A stretch of 64,000 bases of DNA, taken from assembly GCA_977006965.1 (NCBI GenBank), contig OZ345375.1, positions 1,736,001 to 1,800,000 of the forward strand. Direction: 5' to 3'. Below, one piece after another: positions 1 through 10,231 of this stretch. Below the pieces are notes generated by a model. That model did not search any database and was not told the DNA's origin. It saw only the letters and a program-made list of their open reading frames with translations. The stretch comes from Phymatolithon calcareum. Its lineage: Eukaryota > Rhodophyta > Florideophyceae > Hapalidiales. Each line of letters opens with the position of its first letter. The stretch's first letter is position 1. The position numbers and the translations under genes are program-made.

Positions 1-1807
1 ACACAAAGTCCTGCACGGTTGTCACTTGGTCAAAGTTAGGTTCCGACTTTGAGAGTCGCAATGAACCCCCAAAATCTGCCGACGCGCCTGCGCCCATGTT
101 CGACGACGCGGAGTGTGGCACCTCGTCATCGTCGACGTCGAAGCGCACACCAGACCTCACGTTACGCTGCACTGGCGCTTTGCGCCCAGGTTCGAGTTTG
201 TCGGGTACTGACTCGCTGACTGCGGCGTCAAGCGGTGGAAGACATGGCGGTGAGTCACGGCCGTTGCGCGGTGGCATTTCTGACATTGACGCGCCCGTAA
301 CAAATGGATTTCGCAACGCCTCTTCCGCCGTGATCCGCACCCGCGGATCGTATTCCAGCATTTCCGCTGTGAGAGTTAGGAAGATGTCGTAGTCAACCTC
401 GGAATGTCCACCTGCTGCGCGTTTTCGCTTTCCCTGTGCCGCACCGGTGAGATCATCGACGAAGGATTGCACTGGTTTTGAGCCAGGCTCGATTCGCTCC
501 TCCTTGCGAGAAATGTTGTCCTTGAGCGTCCATTCTCCAGTGTCCTGGTCTAGGTCGAAAAAAAGGGCTGTTTTCCGGCCGGCATCAAGCATGTGTTTTG
601 GTGGCATGCCGATACGCTCGACAATGATCGAGATTTGATCCCCCTCGTTGCGTCCAGCAAACAGTGGGTACCCAGTGTGGAGTTCGATGAGCATGCAACC
701 CAGACTCCATACGTCAACTTGCGTGTCGTACGGTAGCCCTAGAATTACCTCCGGGGCGCGGTAAAATCGAGATTGTACATACGTAAACATGGATTCGGAT
801 ACACGACAACTGGCACCAAAATCGACAACCTTGATCGCGCTTCGTTGGGGGTGACGGAGAAGCACATTCTCAGGCTTGAGATCGCAATGCGCAATGTTGA
901 CGTCCGGGCGCGCGAGAAATGCAAGGCAATTCAGAATTTGCCTGCAAAACTTTCGCACGAGATTAAGACTGACACCGAAAAATTCTGTACTACGTAACAG
1001 ATCGTACAACGAGAAGGACAGGAGCTCTAGTACAAGACATTGATGTCCGCGAAAGATGAACTTGTCCCGCAATCGCATGATGGCGTGTGCATCGTCCGGA
1101 TCTATGCGATTGAGATACGAGGTCATGCGGACCTCAGATAGAGCTTGTTCGACATAGAGCGCACTATTCTTAATAATCTTAATCGCGACGTGTGAGTTCT
1201 CCCTCGTATCGTAAGCGCGTACCACTTGCCCAAAAGACCCGCGCCCGATGACCTTTTCCAGCATGTACCGGTTGTTAAACATATCGCCGGTGTGCACAAT
1301 GTAGTCATGATTTTCGTCACAATATTGCACAGAGTGCGGAGAGTTGGGTTTGCCGCCCCCGCCACCGCCATCACCACCTCCCATCCCCTCATTTTTGTCC
1401 GGCGCTTCAGTGTCGCTGCCGACGGTGGTGAGGTGGGTTTGCGACTCCGCTTCGCTGGGGTCGGAAATTACTGCACCGACAAGAGCGGTAGACACAGCTG
1501 TCTCGTCACTTCTTCGGCGCGCTGCATCGGCGGCTGCATTAGCAGCGGTGGCAGTGCGAGAATCGTCGGATTGGTCACGTGGGAGCCGCCTTGCAGCTCG
1601 ACCGTCGCGGCGCTTCTTCTCGTAGTACGCTGCGTTGATGGCCTCGTACGTCTCGATCAGACCAACGGTGAGTTTACGGATAGCCGGGACATCACTGGCG
1701 CGCTGTTCTGCAAAGGCTGCTGCATCTGCAGTCTGTTTCTTTCCAATGAAGGAGTTCCAGGGTCGGAAGTGACTCTTCTTGCGGCGTGCACGTGCGCCTA
1801 TCTCCAT
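1..1807 (-). CDS. DYRK1-type dual-specificity protein kinase, 3' end cut by window edge
   Basis: Open reading frame on the minus strand from an ATG at 1807 to the window edge, at least 602 codons with no stop. DYRK kinases autophosphorylate on the activation-loop tyrosine and then phosphorylate serine/threonine targets in nucleus and cytoplasm. Visible landmarks: a segment matching the DYRK N-terminal autophosphorylation accessory region at about residues 43-68 (RKLTVGLIETYEAINAAYY), an acidic and Gly-rich linker, the DH box DENHDYIV (164-171), glycine loop GRGSFG (188-193), VAIK lysine 210, catalytic HCDLKPEN (307-314), DFG (329-331) and SRFYRAPE (346-353). The first tyrosine of the usual YxY is Phe (FTY), while the autophosphorylated second one is kept. 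The kinase domain ends near residue 502, followed by a low-complexity tail that continues off the edge. The DH box points to the DYRK1 rather than the DYRK2 class. The ATG at 1807 is the first in frame after an upstream stop near 1940. Confidence 0.93.
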   Translation of the reverse strand, partial: MEIGARARRKKSHFRPWNSFIGKKQTADAAAFAEQRASDVPAIRKLTVGLIETYEAINAAYYEKKRRDGRAARRLPRDQSDDSRTATAANAAADAARRRSDETAVSTALVGAVISDPSEAESQTHLTTVGSDTEAPDKNEGMGGGDGGGGGGKPNSPHSVQYCDENHDYIVHTGDMFNNRYMLEKVIGRGSFGQVVRAYDTRENSHVAIKIIKNSALYVEQALSEVRMTSYLNRIDPDDAHAIMRLRDKFIFRGHQCLVLELLSFSLYDLLRSTEFFGVSLNLVRKFCRQILNCLAFLARPDVNIAHCDLKPENVLLRHPQRSAIKVVDFGASCRVSESMFTYVQSRFYRAPEVILGLPYDTQVDVWSLGCMLIELHTGYPLFAGRNEGDQISIIVERIGMPPKHMLDAGRKTALFFDLDQDTGEWTLKDNISRKEERIEPGSKPVQSFVDDLTGAAQGKRKRAAGGHSEVDYDIFLTLTAEMLEYDPRVRITAEEALRNPFVTGASMSEMPPRNGRDSPPCLPPLDAAVSESVPDKLEPGRKAPVQRNVRSGVRFDVDDDEVPHSASSNMGAGASADFGGSLRLSKSEPNFDQVTTVQDFV

Positions 1808-2814
1808 CGCGAGCTCGCCCGCCGATGCGGGAGAGCGCGAACGCAGCGCTCGCCGGCAATGCTCAAATTCTTCCGCGAATGAGTGTGTACGGGAGGCAGA
1901 AATGCGTACGCAACGGAGCGCGGAGGCAGAAACGTGCAGTCACACAAGTCGAAAAGCAGCGAATCCAATCGAGCAGGGATGAAGTCTTCAGTGTGTGTGA
2001 CGCGGAGGGCGGGCGGCAAGAAGGGCACACGGAATACCTGTGGTTGTTGCCAGGCGCCGTGTCATACGCTAGTGCGTTCCGGCGCCCTATTTCGTGGCAC
2101 CGTAAGTGACCTGCACTCTCAACAGGAAAGATTTCAGAGCGTTTTTACAGCAGACGAGGCTACAGGACGTATTGATAAGCGGGGGCCCAGGGCCGTATAT
2201 GTCGGTTAAATTTAAGATGATTGTAGGACATAAGTATTGCGTCATTTAGTCTGAAGGCGAGATTGCGCCATATTTATTTCTATTTTTAATCATTTTAGAC
2301 TGTAATGGCGACAAGCTCGGGGGGCCGTGGGGATGGATGCACGCGGCGCTGTGTGCCAATCAACAGACCCCATGACGGTAGAAGTAGCCAGTGGGGTACC
2401 GTTTTATTTTTAGCTGAATGTCATTACACCATTGCTGGCGTCGAAGAACTTGTTACATTTTAATTAAAATCTTTTTCGAATTTCGTAATAAAATCAAAAG
2501 TTTTGTTCTGATATTTTTGAAATATAAAGTATTAAATACTTTTTGGCTTTAATTTTCGAAAATATTCCGAGTAACAAGGCAGTCGCCTAGTAGTAGAGTG
2601 CTAATCTAAGCCCTGGAGGCTCGCAGATAGCAGGTGTGCTTACCGTTACACTTGTAGAAGTCAAAAAGACTCATTTGGTGCATGATTCGCCATTGAACCA
2701 GACGCATCCAACTACTTCCTCTACGTGCAACAAAGTTGAACCATTCCATTATTTGTGCATTCCCTACCGGATTTGTGCGGTGCATCGGAATCATTCAGGC
2801 AATCTGAATATAAT

Positions 2815-2897
2815 TTAGTCTTGTTTCTAAACAAGACTAACTTGAATCTTGGATCGGTCTGTTCTTCTTAGAAGAACAGACCGATCCAAACTTCAAG
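2815..2897. repeat. Adjacent perfect palindromes (foldback element)
   Basis: Two hairpins in tandem. The first has 12-bp perfect arms (2815-2826 and 2829-2840) around a CT spacer. The second has 19-bp perfect arms (2849-2867 and 2871-2889) around TTA. CTTGAA (2841-2846) and TTCAAG (2892-2897) extend the second hairpin outwards. Palindromes this perfect are typical of recently formed foldback or MITE-like elements; no coding capacity. Confidence 0.75.
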
Positions 2898-3058
2898 TCA
2901 ACAATACGTCTTGTATGTATTGGTTGATATAATCCAGAGCACTTGGGTGCAACCAGAAAAACGATTTTTATATGTCATTTTAACGTGTTGCCAAATTCCC
3001 CTTGAATTTGTAAAATGACCTCCTACTGTCGTTTGCTGCGTGGCACTGAGTATCGAAA

Positions 3059-3099
3059 ACTGTCGTTTACCGTACGGTAACCCTACGGCAAACGACAGT
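3059..3099. repeat. Near-perfect inverted repeat, 16-bp arms
   Basis: Arms at 3059-3074 and 3084-3099 differ at one position around a 9-bp spacer. A further direct copy of the arm start, ACTGTCGTTTGC, lies at about 3024-3035, suggesting multiplication of the same short element. Confidence 0.65.
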
Positions 3100-3254
3100 C
3101 TTCGTAATATGACCAACATGCACCGGTGTAGCTATGATACCATCTTTAGTTGTTTTGCTGCCCCACAGTACTGCGAATATGTTCGTGTACTGGCAAGGCT
3201 TCCTCAGGCGTACCGGCAATACGGGAGTTCTTCTCTTATGTTTGGGTTCATCCG

Positions 3255-3473
3255 GCCGACTCCCCGTAGACTATGCGTGACCCAGTATAGTGGAATATAT
3301 TTCCCCCTCGAGGCCCAATTATGGGCCAGTGGTAGGTTTTGGAATTCCCTCAGATCGAGTCGCACCCGACCATGACAACGATCAACCTAGAAAAATTCTT
3401 TCCGTGGCCGTATGGCCTTCGCGTCTGCAGATGCGATGTTAACTTATAAATAAAACTCCCACGTCTTCTTCTT
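3255..3473 (+). mobile_element. LINE-like 3' end, family B
   Basis: The segment shares a long module with 54461-54690 and 22441-22580 (both in the opposite orientation). All end in a core reading CAGATGCG...AACTT..AAATAAAA followed by a (TTC)n-like tail (here to 3473). The order of conserved body, A-rich AATAAA-like core and microsatellite tail fits 3' ends of a non-LTR retrotransposon. No reverse transcriptase is preserved here, so assignment to a LINE is inference. Confidence 0.5.
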
Positions 3474-6072
3474 ATGTTTGGTCTTGTGTCGGAGCCCCTA
3501 GCTTGTACTCGCTCTTGTTTGAGAACGCTTGCTAACAGTTTCCGATGCTGCGCTTTTTATTCAGTACACTCATTCTTCATTCTTTATACCAGACTAGTAG
3601 TTCTGACTATCTAAAATCGGCCGTATTCAGTCATTAGCGGGAGGCAATATTCAACCTAGTTATCAACCTACGGCCATAATGCACGTTCGATTTCTCCCAC
3701 AATCTCCGCCATGATGTCCTTCACGGCCAGTTTGGACGCTCAGGAACCTTTGCTGCCTTGGTGCGTTGTTGATACGTGAGAGAACAAAGCTGCGAAACAT
3801 CAACAGCATCTCGGTGTCCGACTATTCGCAGTGCTAAAGCGTCATTGTCAGCTTGACCTATTGTGACTGAGTACGAGTGGTCAATATTCAGTCATAGTTA
3901 GTCACGCCATTTCGCCTTGTAGTCAGTCAATCAAAAATTCGAGTCTGGCATACACTTGATGATATTATTGCTGAAGAGCAAAAGGTCATCTAGTGCTTTA
4001 TCCGCTTCTCTGTCTTCTTCTTTTGAGTTCATAGACTGAAAAGTTGCGCTCCAGTGTCTACGTGTGCTGGCTGACTTTGTTTCCGAATTTATCCAGCACC
4101 AGTGTTGTAGGCACTTCGAGAAATCTTACAAAGGCATACTGACTAATGCTCACAAGATAACGGTTCTATCAGTCACTGTAGCATTCCTGCTGCGAAAGCC
4201 GTTATCAATAGCATGAGAAGCACGTACTGTCAGTCTACTTCTGTGGAAGCCTGACTTCCTAGATAAGCTCGGGACAACTAACCGTTAAGAGGAACCTTCA
4301 CCAACTCCATTGTAAACTAAAGCAATCCATTTACCTTCATCACGCCACTACCTTCCTCTTGTTCCACAATCTTCCTATTTCAAGGGAAACGACATCGACC
4401 GCATTGCTGTTCGCGGAGACTATCGCATTGGCGACACAAGAGACACTACAACAGTAGGGACACAAGCACTCGTTGCCCAAACGAGTCCCACTTCTGTGCA
4501 TCAATCTCTCGAACCCATTCATCCACCATGTATCGCTGATGTGAACTAAGTGTAAGAGTTCGATCTTGAAAATTTTCTGCCTGATTGCCAATGAGGGTAC
4601 AAAGGAGATAAAAATGAGAGTCTAGCAACTTCTTTACCTATTGTGTTGGCCTATTCGGATGTCAAGCATCGAAGAGGGATGCTCAGTTCGGTAGACGATT
4701 GCAAAGCAGCGCCTAACATTTTGTCCATTCCCCGAGAACAGCACCCTTTAAGAGGCACACAGACTACCGTCATCTACGGCTTGATATTCACCGGTAGACG
4801 CACTAGTCACGTACTCAGAAAGTACAGTGCGTGCTGGATGGATTCGCTTTTGCACCAGTACTGACCCGTTGAGCAATATGAAGTGCTTTCGAATAGGTCC
4901 AGAGGGGAGAAAAAAAGCCTTGTTCGCTCTTGCTGGTGCTCTGGTTGCTCTAGCGCAAGATGATAATTCCATATGCCCCGGTGCCGCTTATTGCAGTTGC
5001 AATTGCCTGTGGGTATGCTGTCTAGATAGAAGTGCGAAGCGAAATCTAGGGATATCATGCTTTTATGCGTCAGTGCTGCGCGCGCCACTTGTATTATCGC
5101 TCCAAGCTTGCAAACATCGTCCAATTGCTCAAAATTCCAAATCTTTGTAATCACGCGTTTTGATCAGGTCCCGGACGATCAAAACCAAAAGTAGAGTGTG
5201 TTTCTCCTGAAAGCTTTTCTAACTCCTGATGGACAAAAAGCTATGAGCTCAAACTTGGATGTTAGAGTTGAACTTTTTCGTCATGCAAATGATATCATTT
5301 TCCAATGGAGAAGTGCAAAAATGGTGAAAACGTGCGGTTGAAATTTTGAATACGGGAGCCCATTTTTACGCGAAGCATGTGTTCTAGTGGCACCAGAGCG
5401 TAAAATATAGTGAAGCTCTAAGACAAGTACAAGTACAGAAAGGGAGAATCAGTACATGATGTGGAGATGCTACAGGAGGGGATATCATCGGGAAAGTAAT
5501 GATGGACACCGAACGACGTTGTGTAGGATGCCCAACACAATGCAGGCTTCAGCCGACTGTCGCAAGCTGTAAATTACTTTTTGTGCAAAATAACTTCCAG
5601 GTACCTGGTGGGGGGGTCACAATTTGCAATCATGATTCGAGCGAAAGACATGCATTCTAAACTAGGGACGAGAAGACATGCTTACTTGGAATACAGCAAA
5701 GTTAACGTTCCATGATGTAGCGTTAACTTTCGTTCAGCTTCCAACGACTAGGAGCGCAAATCGTTCAGCACAGTGACTGGTAAAATTTCGGGCAAGTCAG
5801 CATTGCACACACACAAGCGATCGCTCGCTGTTGAAACCTGAGCCACCAATCGCTGCCCAGATTTGGAGGTTGGATTCCTTGCGGTGCACCGACACTGACC
5901 AACAGCAAACGGAATCCGACCCACGCTTAGTGTACTGCCTCTCAACTGATAGTATGGTGTAACTCGAGAGCTCAAGCGACACCTTGAGAGCTAAAACCCA
6001 CACTCAATGTTTGTTGCAGTTACGAAATCAAGGAATAACACCCTCGAGAAGACAAGAAACATCTTTGACTAC
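3474..6072. other. Intergenic, no gene recognised
   Basis: Only short, frame-inconsistent ORFs occur and none resembles a known protein. A run of G residues lies near 5610 and AT-rich stretches are scattered. I see no RNA gene. Confidence 0.55.
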
Positions 6073-6207
6073 TTGTTTATTTAAAAGCCCTCAGTAGCAC
6101 TCCTAAGACTTTGTGAGAGCAGCTTTTTGGTACTTGTTCATTCTAGAACGTCGCCTAGTCCCTAATACAGGGACTAGTTTTTTTCTGTAATATCAATTAT
6201 GGTGACG
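6073..6207 (-). mobile_element. LINE-like 3' tail, family A, left copy
   Basis: A 135-bp module repeated in direct orientation at 9764-9897 with scattered substitutions. Both copies carry the hairpin sequence GTCCCTAATACAGGGAC (here extended to CTAG ends, 6155-6177) and end at GGCTTTTAAATAAAC when read on the minus strand. In the right copy it lies just downstream of a reverse-transcriptase fragment, so I read it as the 3' end of a non-LTR element on the minus strand. Confidence 0.55.
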
Positions 6208-6936
6208 CTGTAGAGTAGTAGGGAGTCTAGCGCCTTTTCTGTTGTTAACATTTCTCCGGCATCCAGTTCCTACTTTGTTAGGTTCTTGAGTACGACCTCC
6301 AGATGATGCTCGGCTGAGGCTCCGAAAGTATCCAATATTGGCGCCGTGCTCACTTGAGGTAACCTGCCGCTTGCATATTTTATGGCCAGCTGTCGATATC
6401 GCACCTTGACAAACCTCAGGATGGTCGAGATAGCGTCTGGTTTGTCGTTACGATATTTTTCTCGTTCTTCTTGCTTCGAGCCGTGCGCCTTCTCTTGCAA
6501 GTATTATTCGTAGGAGTTGGCATGGGAATTTCTTCCTGCATAAACGTATTATGTTTGATGGGGGCAACAAACAGTTTTTTTGCAACTGTTTAGAGCACGT
6601 CCAACGCAGAGAGTAAATTGCCAAATGTCGTGGAAGCAGTTGCTGGCGCATCTCTAGCGGGCAGCAAATGGCCAACCATATTGCCAAATTGCCAAACAAA
6701 TTGCCAAATCTGAAAAATTTAGCAATCTGTTTAGCAATTTGGCAATGGGCTACGTAGCTGAATTCGGATACGTTGCAGTCCTTAGCGACTTCTAGATCAC
6801 CGACCGTGGCGAAGGGGTCAGGTGAGATCACCGCGTGGCCAGAAAAAGCGCGCGCCGCACCGGAACAGCAAACCCGATGCTTCGCGTTTGGCGCGAAGCG
6901 GCAAACGCTCATTCGTATTTTACCCGCGGGGCGGTC

Positions 6937-7926
6937 ATGGCGCGCCCCATGAGAGGAGAAGCAGCACAAGAAGAGATGGTGCGCGGGGCCTCGTTTTCAG
7001 CCGACGAAGACTCGGCGCTCGCACGATGCTGGGTGGGAGTTTCTGCAAAGCATGATGAGCAAGACGCCCAATCGTTCTGGAGCAACGTTGCTGCCGCTTT
7101 CGCAAAGCAGCCTGAAGCGAGCGAGCGCATCCGACTCGCGGGAAGCCTGCATTCGCGGTGGCAAGTACTCCAAAAAGCCGTTCAAAAGTACCTCGCCGCA
7201 GAGCGGCTGTACCGTTCGAACCCCGGTTCTGGGGAGAGCGAAGAAGACGCTCTACGTAACATCATGCGACTCTATCAGAAGCGGACGCGGACGAAGGACC
7301 GCCATGGAGTTGAGCGCGATGGGCCTGCGCTCAAGTCTATGGGCGCCGTGAGCATCTTGCGCTCCTGCCCAAAGTTCAACGCAATCGGTGGCACATCGGC
7401 GTCGTGCGCGCTGTACACGCCCGGCGCCTATGCGTCGGGCGCCACCACGCTCGACACCAGCACCAGTACGGCGTCGCCTCGGGCGGCGTACACCGACACG
7501 CTCAGCACCACGAGCGACGACGCAGCGCTGCTTCCAGCCACGCACGCCGGTGCGGCGCGTGCCGACGGTGGGAGTGCCGTTGCCACGGAGGCGGCCGCAG
7601 TTCCCTCGGTGAACCCGGCCAGGGGCCGCCCGATGGGCATCAAGAAATTCAAGAGGAAGGAGAAGGAAGCGCACCGCGGCGTGGGTTTGTCCGAAATCGC
7701 GGCGGCCCTCCTAGAGGGGTCGAAACGAAAAACGGCGCTGAAGAAGACGCAACTTCGTTTCAGTTGTATCAATGCACTTCCGGAGGGAGAAGCAAAAACG
7801 AAACTGTTGATGAAATTCCTCGGCTCGGCTGAGCTAGGCGGTGAGGACGAGGAGGGCAGGACAGAGCGCGACATCCAGTTGACTAATAGATTGGCTATCG
7901 GTAGTCTAGTGTGCGATGAAGAGTAA
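6937..7926 (+). CDS. Harbinger-associated SANT/Myb-like (NAM-associated-like) DNA-binding protein
   Basis: Second gene of the PIF/Harbinger element; in this superfamily a Myb/SANT protein partners the transposase for nuclear import and binding of the terminal repeats. The start chosen is the ATG at 6937, with a strong context (GTCATGG); another in-frame ATG at 6877 would add 20 residues. The 329-residue protein begins with FSADEDSALARCW and continues with FWSNV and SLHSRW motifs, the pattern of plant L10-interacting Myb / NAM-associated proteins. A Ser/Thr/Ala-rich linker follows, then the conserved RPMGIKKFKRKEKE segment and a charged helical C-terminus. It converges with the transposase gene, 222 bp away. 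GC content is higher than in flanking DNA. Confidence 0.8.
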   Translation: MARPMRGEAAQEEMVRGASFSADEDSALARCWVGVSAKHDEQDAQSFWSNVAAAFAKQPEASERIRLAGSLHSRWQVLQKAVQKYLAAERLYRSNPGSGESEEDALRNIMRLYQKRTRTKDRHGVERDGPALKSMGAVSILRSCPKFNAIGGTSASCALYTPGAYASGATTLDTSTSTASPRAAYTDTLSTTSDDAALLPATHAGAARADGGSAVATEAAAVPSVNPARGRPMGIKKFKRKEKEAHRGVGLSEIAAALLEGSKRKTALKKTQLRFSCINALPEGEAKTKLLMKFLGSAELGGEDEEGRTERDIQLTNRLAIGSLVCDEE

Positions 7927-8148
7927 ACGCGAATCTTGCACAGTTTTTGCGCACCTGGAACCCGCTCGAGATCGACTGAACCAGGAAATCAGTCGACCTC
8001 GGACAGGTCCTCATTGGGAGATCCGCACGCACATGGGTTAGAGCTCGCGCAGCGCGGCGGCGTGCACGAGCACACGGCACAGCTCCACGCCGACCGCGGG
8101 GTGACGCAAAAACCAAACAAAAAGTGAAATTTTACCAGCTCTTCGGTG

Positions 8149-9543
8149 CTATATGCCGTCTCCTACATTAGCCCAGATGTGGTCCGTCAGCGCCTCACGC
8201 AGCTGACGGTGGGTAGCGCGGTCTCTAATCAACTCATCTATTGATAATAAATGGTGTAGCCATCCCTCTGGAATACCTGTGTCACCGCCGCCGTACTCTG
8301 CGACTCCTTCATCTGCACCGTCGCCCTCTCCATCGCCTACAGCGTAGTAAAACTCCTCGACGACCTCGCCGGGGTGCAGCAGTTCGCCGTGCTCGTCTAG
8401 CTCGTCGTCCAGTTCGCCACCAAGGCGCAAAGAGACGAGCATGTTGTGCAAAATGACGCACGTCTGAACGATTTCGACCAACTCCGTGTCGCTCCAAAGG
8501 TGGAACTCATGGCGCAGTATTCGAAACCGCCCCTGCAACACGCCGAAGAGGCGCTCGACGTCCTTTCGGCGCCCTTCTTGCGCTTTCGTCATCGCCTTCT
8601 CCTTCATGGTCAGCGGCGCGTGATTCGGTCGGACGAAAATGGACCACTCTGGGTAAATTCCATCGGTGAGGTAGTATAGGTACCAGTCGCGACGCTCACC
8701 GCCGACGACATATCCCTTTGGGAGCTTCATGCGCCGGCGCCCGCTCAAGATGTCCATGAACAACGGGCTCGACTCTGCCACTGTTATGTCGTTGTTTGTT
8801 CCGGCGCGCCCGCAGAACACGTGCCAGCAGTACAGATTGGCGTCGCACATCGCCTCCACCGACACGGTTGCCAGCTTACCGTTCTTCGGATTGTGGTACT
8901 GCCCCTTCCAAGATTTGGGGCAGTTTTTCCACGCGATGTTCATGCAGTCCACAGAACCCACACACCCGGGGAATAGCTTCGCCGCGAATGCAGCTTGCAG
9001 TGCGCGTAGCTCGGCGAGGTTGGGCGCGCGGTTGAGAAACTCTGCGCCATAGCATGCGCGCACGGCGCGCACGAACGCCTTGAACGACTGCCTTTGGCTC
9101 TCGACGCTCATGCGGCACTGATCATCGAGTGCCTGAAACGACACCCCGTCACCGAGACGTCGAAGAGAGTTCAAGATTTTCTGCCAACTCGTCGCGCCCG
9201 GCCGACCGAGCGCATCGAATCGCTGGCGTAACAACGGCTCGACGAGCGGAAGGTCATACAGTAGACGTCGAAAGAGCTTGAGTGGCACTCGGAATCGCCG
9301 CCGAAATTGCCAAGGGCGGTATACCGGGTTCTCAGCCAGGTAGTCGCACCACCACGAGCAAGCACCACGACGGAGGTTCGCTCGCCTTCCCTTCGAACTT
9401 CCTCCCCACTGATGCACAGTCGGTGTCTCCTGACTCGCCGCCTCCACGGCACACAGCACGGCCTTGAGCACCTCGTGCTCCTCCTCAGACGACGAAGATG
9501 ACGAGAGGACGTCCATCTCGCTGGTGCTGATGTCGTCGGACAT
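8149..9543 (-). CDS. PIF/Harbinger DDE transposase (DDE_Tnp_4-like nuclease)
   Basis: 464-residue protein, the usual length for Harbinger transposases, that would excise and insert the element through an RNase H-fold DDE nuclease. Motifs: N-terminal acidic Ser-rich stretch, helical region RPWQFRRRFRVPLKLFRRL, SVDCMNIAWKNCP with the first Asp near residue 198, AGTNNDITV with the second Asp near 252, LTDGIYPEWSIFVRP, and RRKDVERLFGVLQGRFRIL with the Glu near 330, followed by CVILHNML. The spacing and all three acidic residues match active plant-type Harbingers. The start is the ATG at 9543. No internal stop or frameshift is seen. Confidence 0.93.
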   Translation of the reverse strand: MSDDISTSEMDVLSSSSSSEEEHEVLKAVLCAVEAASQETPTVHQWGGSSKGRRANLRRGACSWWCDYLAENPVYRPWQFRRRFRVPLKLFRRLLYDLPLVEPLLRQRFDALGRPGATSWQKILNSLRRLGDGVSFQALDDQCRMSVESQRQSFKAFVRAVRACYGAEFLNRAPNLAELRALQAAFAAKLFPGCVGSVDCMNIAWKNCPKSWKGQYHNPKNGKLATVSVEAMCDANLYCWHVFCGRAGTNNDITVAESSPLFMDILSGRRRMKLPKGYVVGGERRDWYLYYLTDGIYPEWSIFVRPNHAPLTMKEKAMTKAQEGRRKDVERLFGVLQGRFRILRHEFHLWSDTELVEIVQTCVILHNMLVSLRLGGELDDELDEHGELLHPGEVVEEFYYAVGDGEGDGADEGVAEYGGGDTGIPEGWLHHLLSIDELIRDRATHRQLREALTDHIWANVGDGI

Positions 9544-9763
9544 CACTGCACCAGGGGAGTGTTATGCTCCCCTGACTGTACGGTACTGTAAAAATAACGA
9601 ACGTTCACGATACAGTGAGCGTACAAAATGATTGTTTTTTTGAGTCGGCTGTGTCAGGTGGCCTTGATCGCGATAGAGTTGCGCGTGGTGCGATCAATTT
9701 TTATCAACACAATTTTAGCAATTTGCTTTGGAAATTGGCAATTGCGTAGGACGTGCTCTTAGT

Positions 9764-9897
9764 TGTTTATTTGAAAGCCCTCATTACCACTCCTAAGACT
9801 GTGCCGGAGCAGCTTTTCGAAACTTGTTCATTCTAGTATATCGCCTGGTCCCTAATACAGGGACTCGTCGTTCTCCATATTTTCAATTATGGTGACG
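9764..9897 (-). mobile_element. LINE-like 3' tail, family A, right copy
   Basis: Direct repeat of 6073-6207, beginning two bases after the right target duplication of the Harbinger element. Read on the minus strand it ends in GGGCTTTCAAATAAAC. About 110 bp further along (10010-10231) a reverse-transcriptase fragment reads in the same orientation, which supports a LINE 3' end. Confidence 0.55.
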
Positions 9898-10009
9898 AGG
9901 GCCACAAGCAGAGCATCGCGTAAATATCACGACGTGTCCACTGTAACTCTTTGAAGTTTCACTCTTCGCTTTGTTTGGACAAAATAGCCAACTTACTTGC
10001 CTTTCCTCG

Positions 10010-10231
10010 TCACAGCATCCTGAACGCTAATAATTCTCTCCTGTGTTCTGGTGATCGGATCCTGCACAGCAGTCGGAGCCGCTTGATACTTCCACTTGCA
10101 ATACCACCGAAAACTTGGCAGAAGAAGGTTCTTTCTACTTCGTTGATAGCTTCTTGTACTTCTGAGGTCCACGGTGTGACGTAGAACAAGAAAAAATGTG
10201 CCTCAAGTGACTCCGTGTGGCAGAAAGTCAC
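10010..10231 (-). pseudogene. Reverse-transcriptase C-terminal fragment (LINE family A)
   Basis: About 50 residues (AINEVERTFFCQVFG, then RLRLLCRIRSPE) align with the better-preserved fragment at 13041-13859 (AIESAEGLFYKNVFG, then RMRVLCRLEPPE). This corresponds to the post-palm region of a non-LTR reverse transcriptase. Upstream sequence is not readable in one frame, so the copy is degraded. Confidence 0.5.

Larger units (their letters stand above)
1808..3254. other. Intergenic, no gene recognised; contains foldback palindromes
   Basis: No convincing coding sequence on either strand. The stretch 2200-2570 is AT-rich. Two perfect or near-perfect hairpins (2815-2897) and a third (3059-3099) are listed separately. 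The minus-strand region just above 1807 should hold the kinase promoter. Confidence 0.6.
6593..9758. mobile_element. Complete PIF/Harbinger DNA transposon
   Basis: The boundaries are visible: left terminal repeat GAGCACGTCC (6593-6602) and right GGACGTGCTC (9749-9758) are perfect inverted repeats that continue imperfectly inward (ACGCA then diverging). Both are flanked by the same trinucleotide TTA (6590-6592 and 9759-9761), the TWA-type target duplication of this superfamily. Inside lie two convergent genes, a SANT/Myb-like protein and a DDE transposase, both without internal stops. Subterminal repeats of CAATTTGGCAA / TTTAGCAA type occur at both ends. The element may still be autonomous. 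Confidence 0.9.

Noticed and set aside
1226-1882. 218-codon plus-strand ORF
   Set aside because: Antisense shadow of the DYRK kinase gene, whose motifs are unmistakable on the minus strand.
6448-6969. 173-codon minus ORF across the Harbinger left end
   Set aside because: Runs across the transposon boundary and its subterminal repeats; peptide is derived from CAATTTGGCAA repeats.
7252-7874. Several ORFs of 140-148 codons inside the SANT-like gene
   Set aside because: Alternate-frame and antisense shadows of a GC-rich coding sequence.
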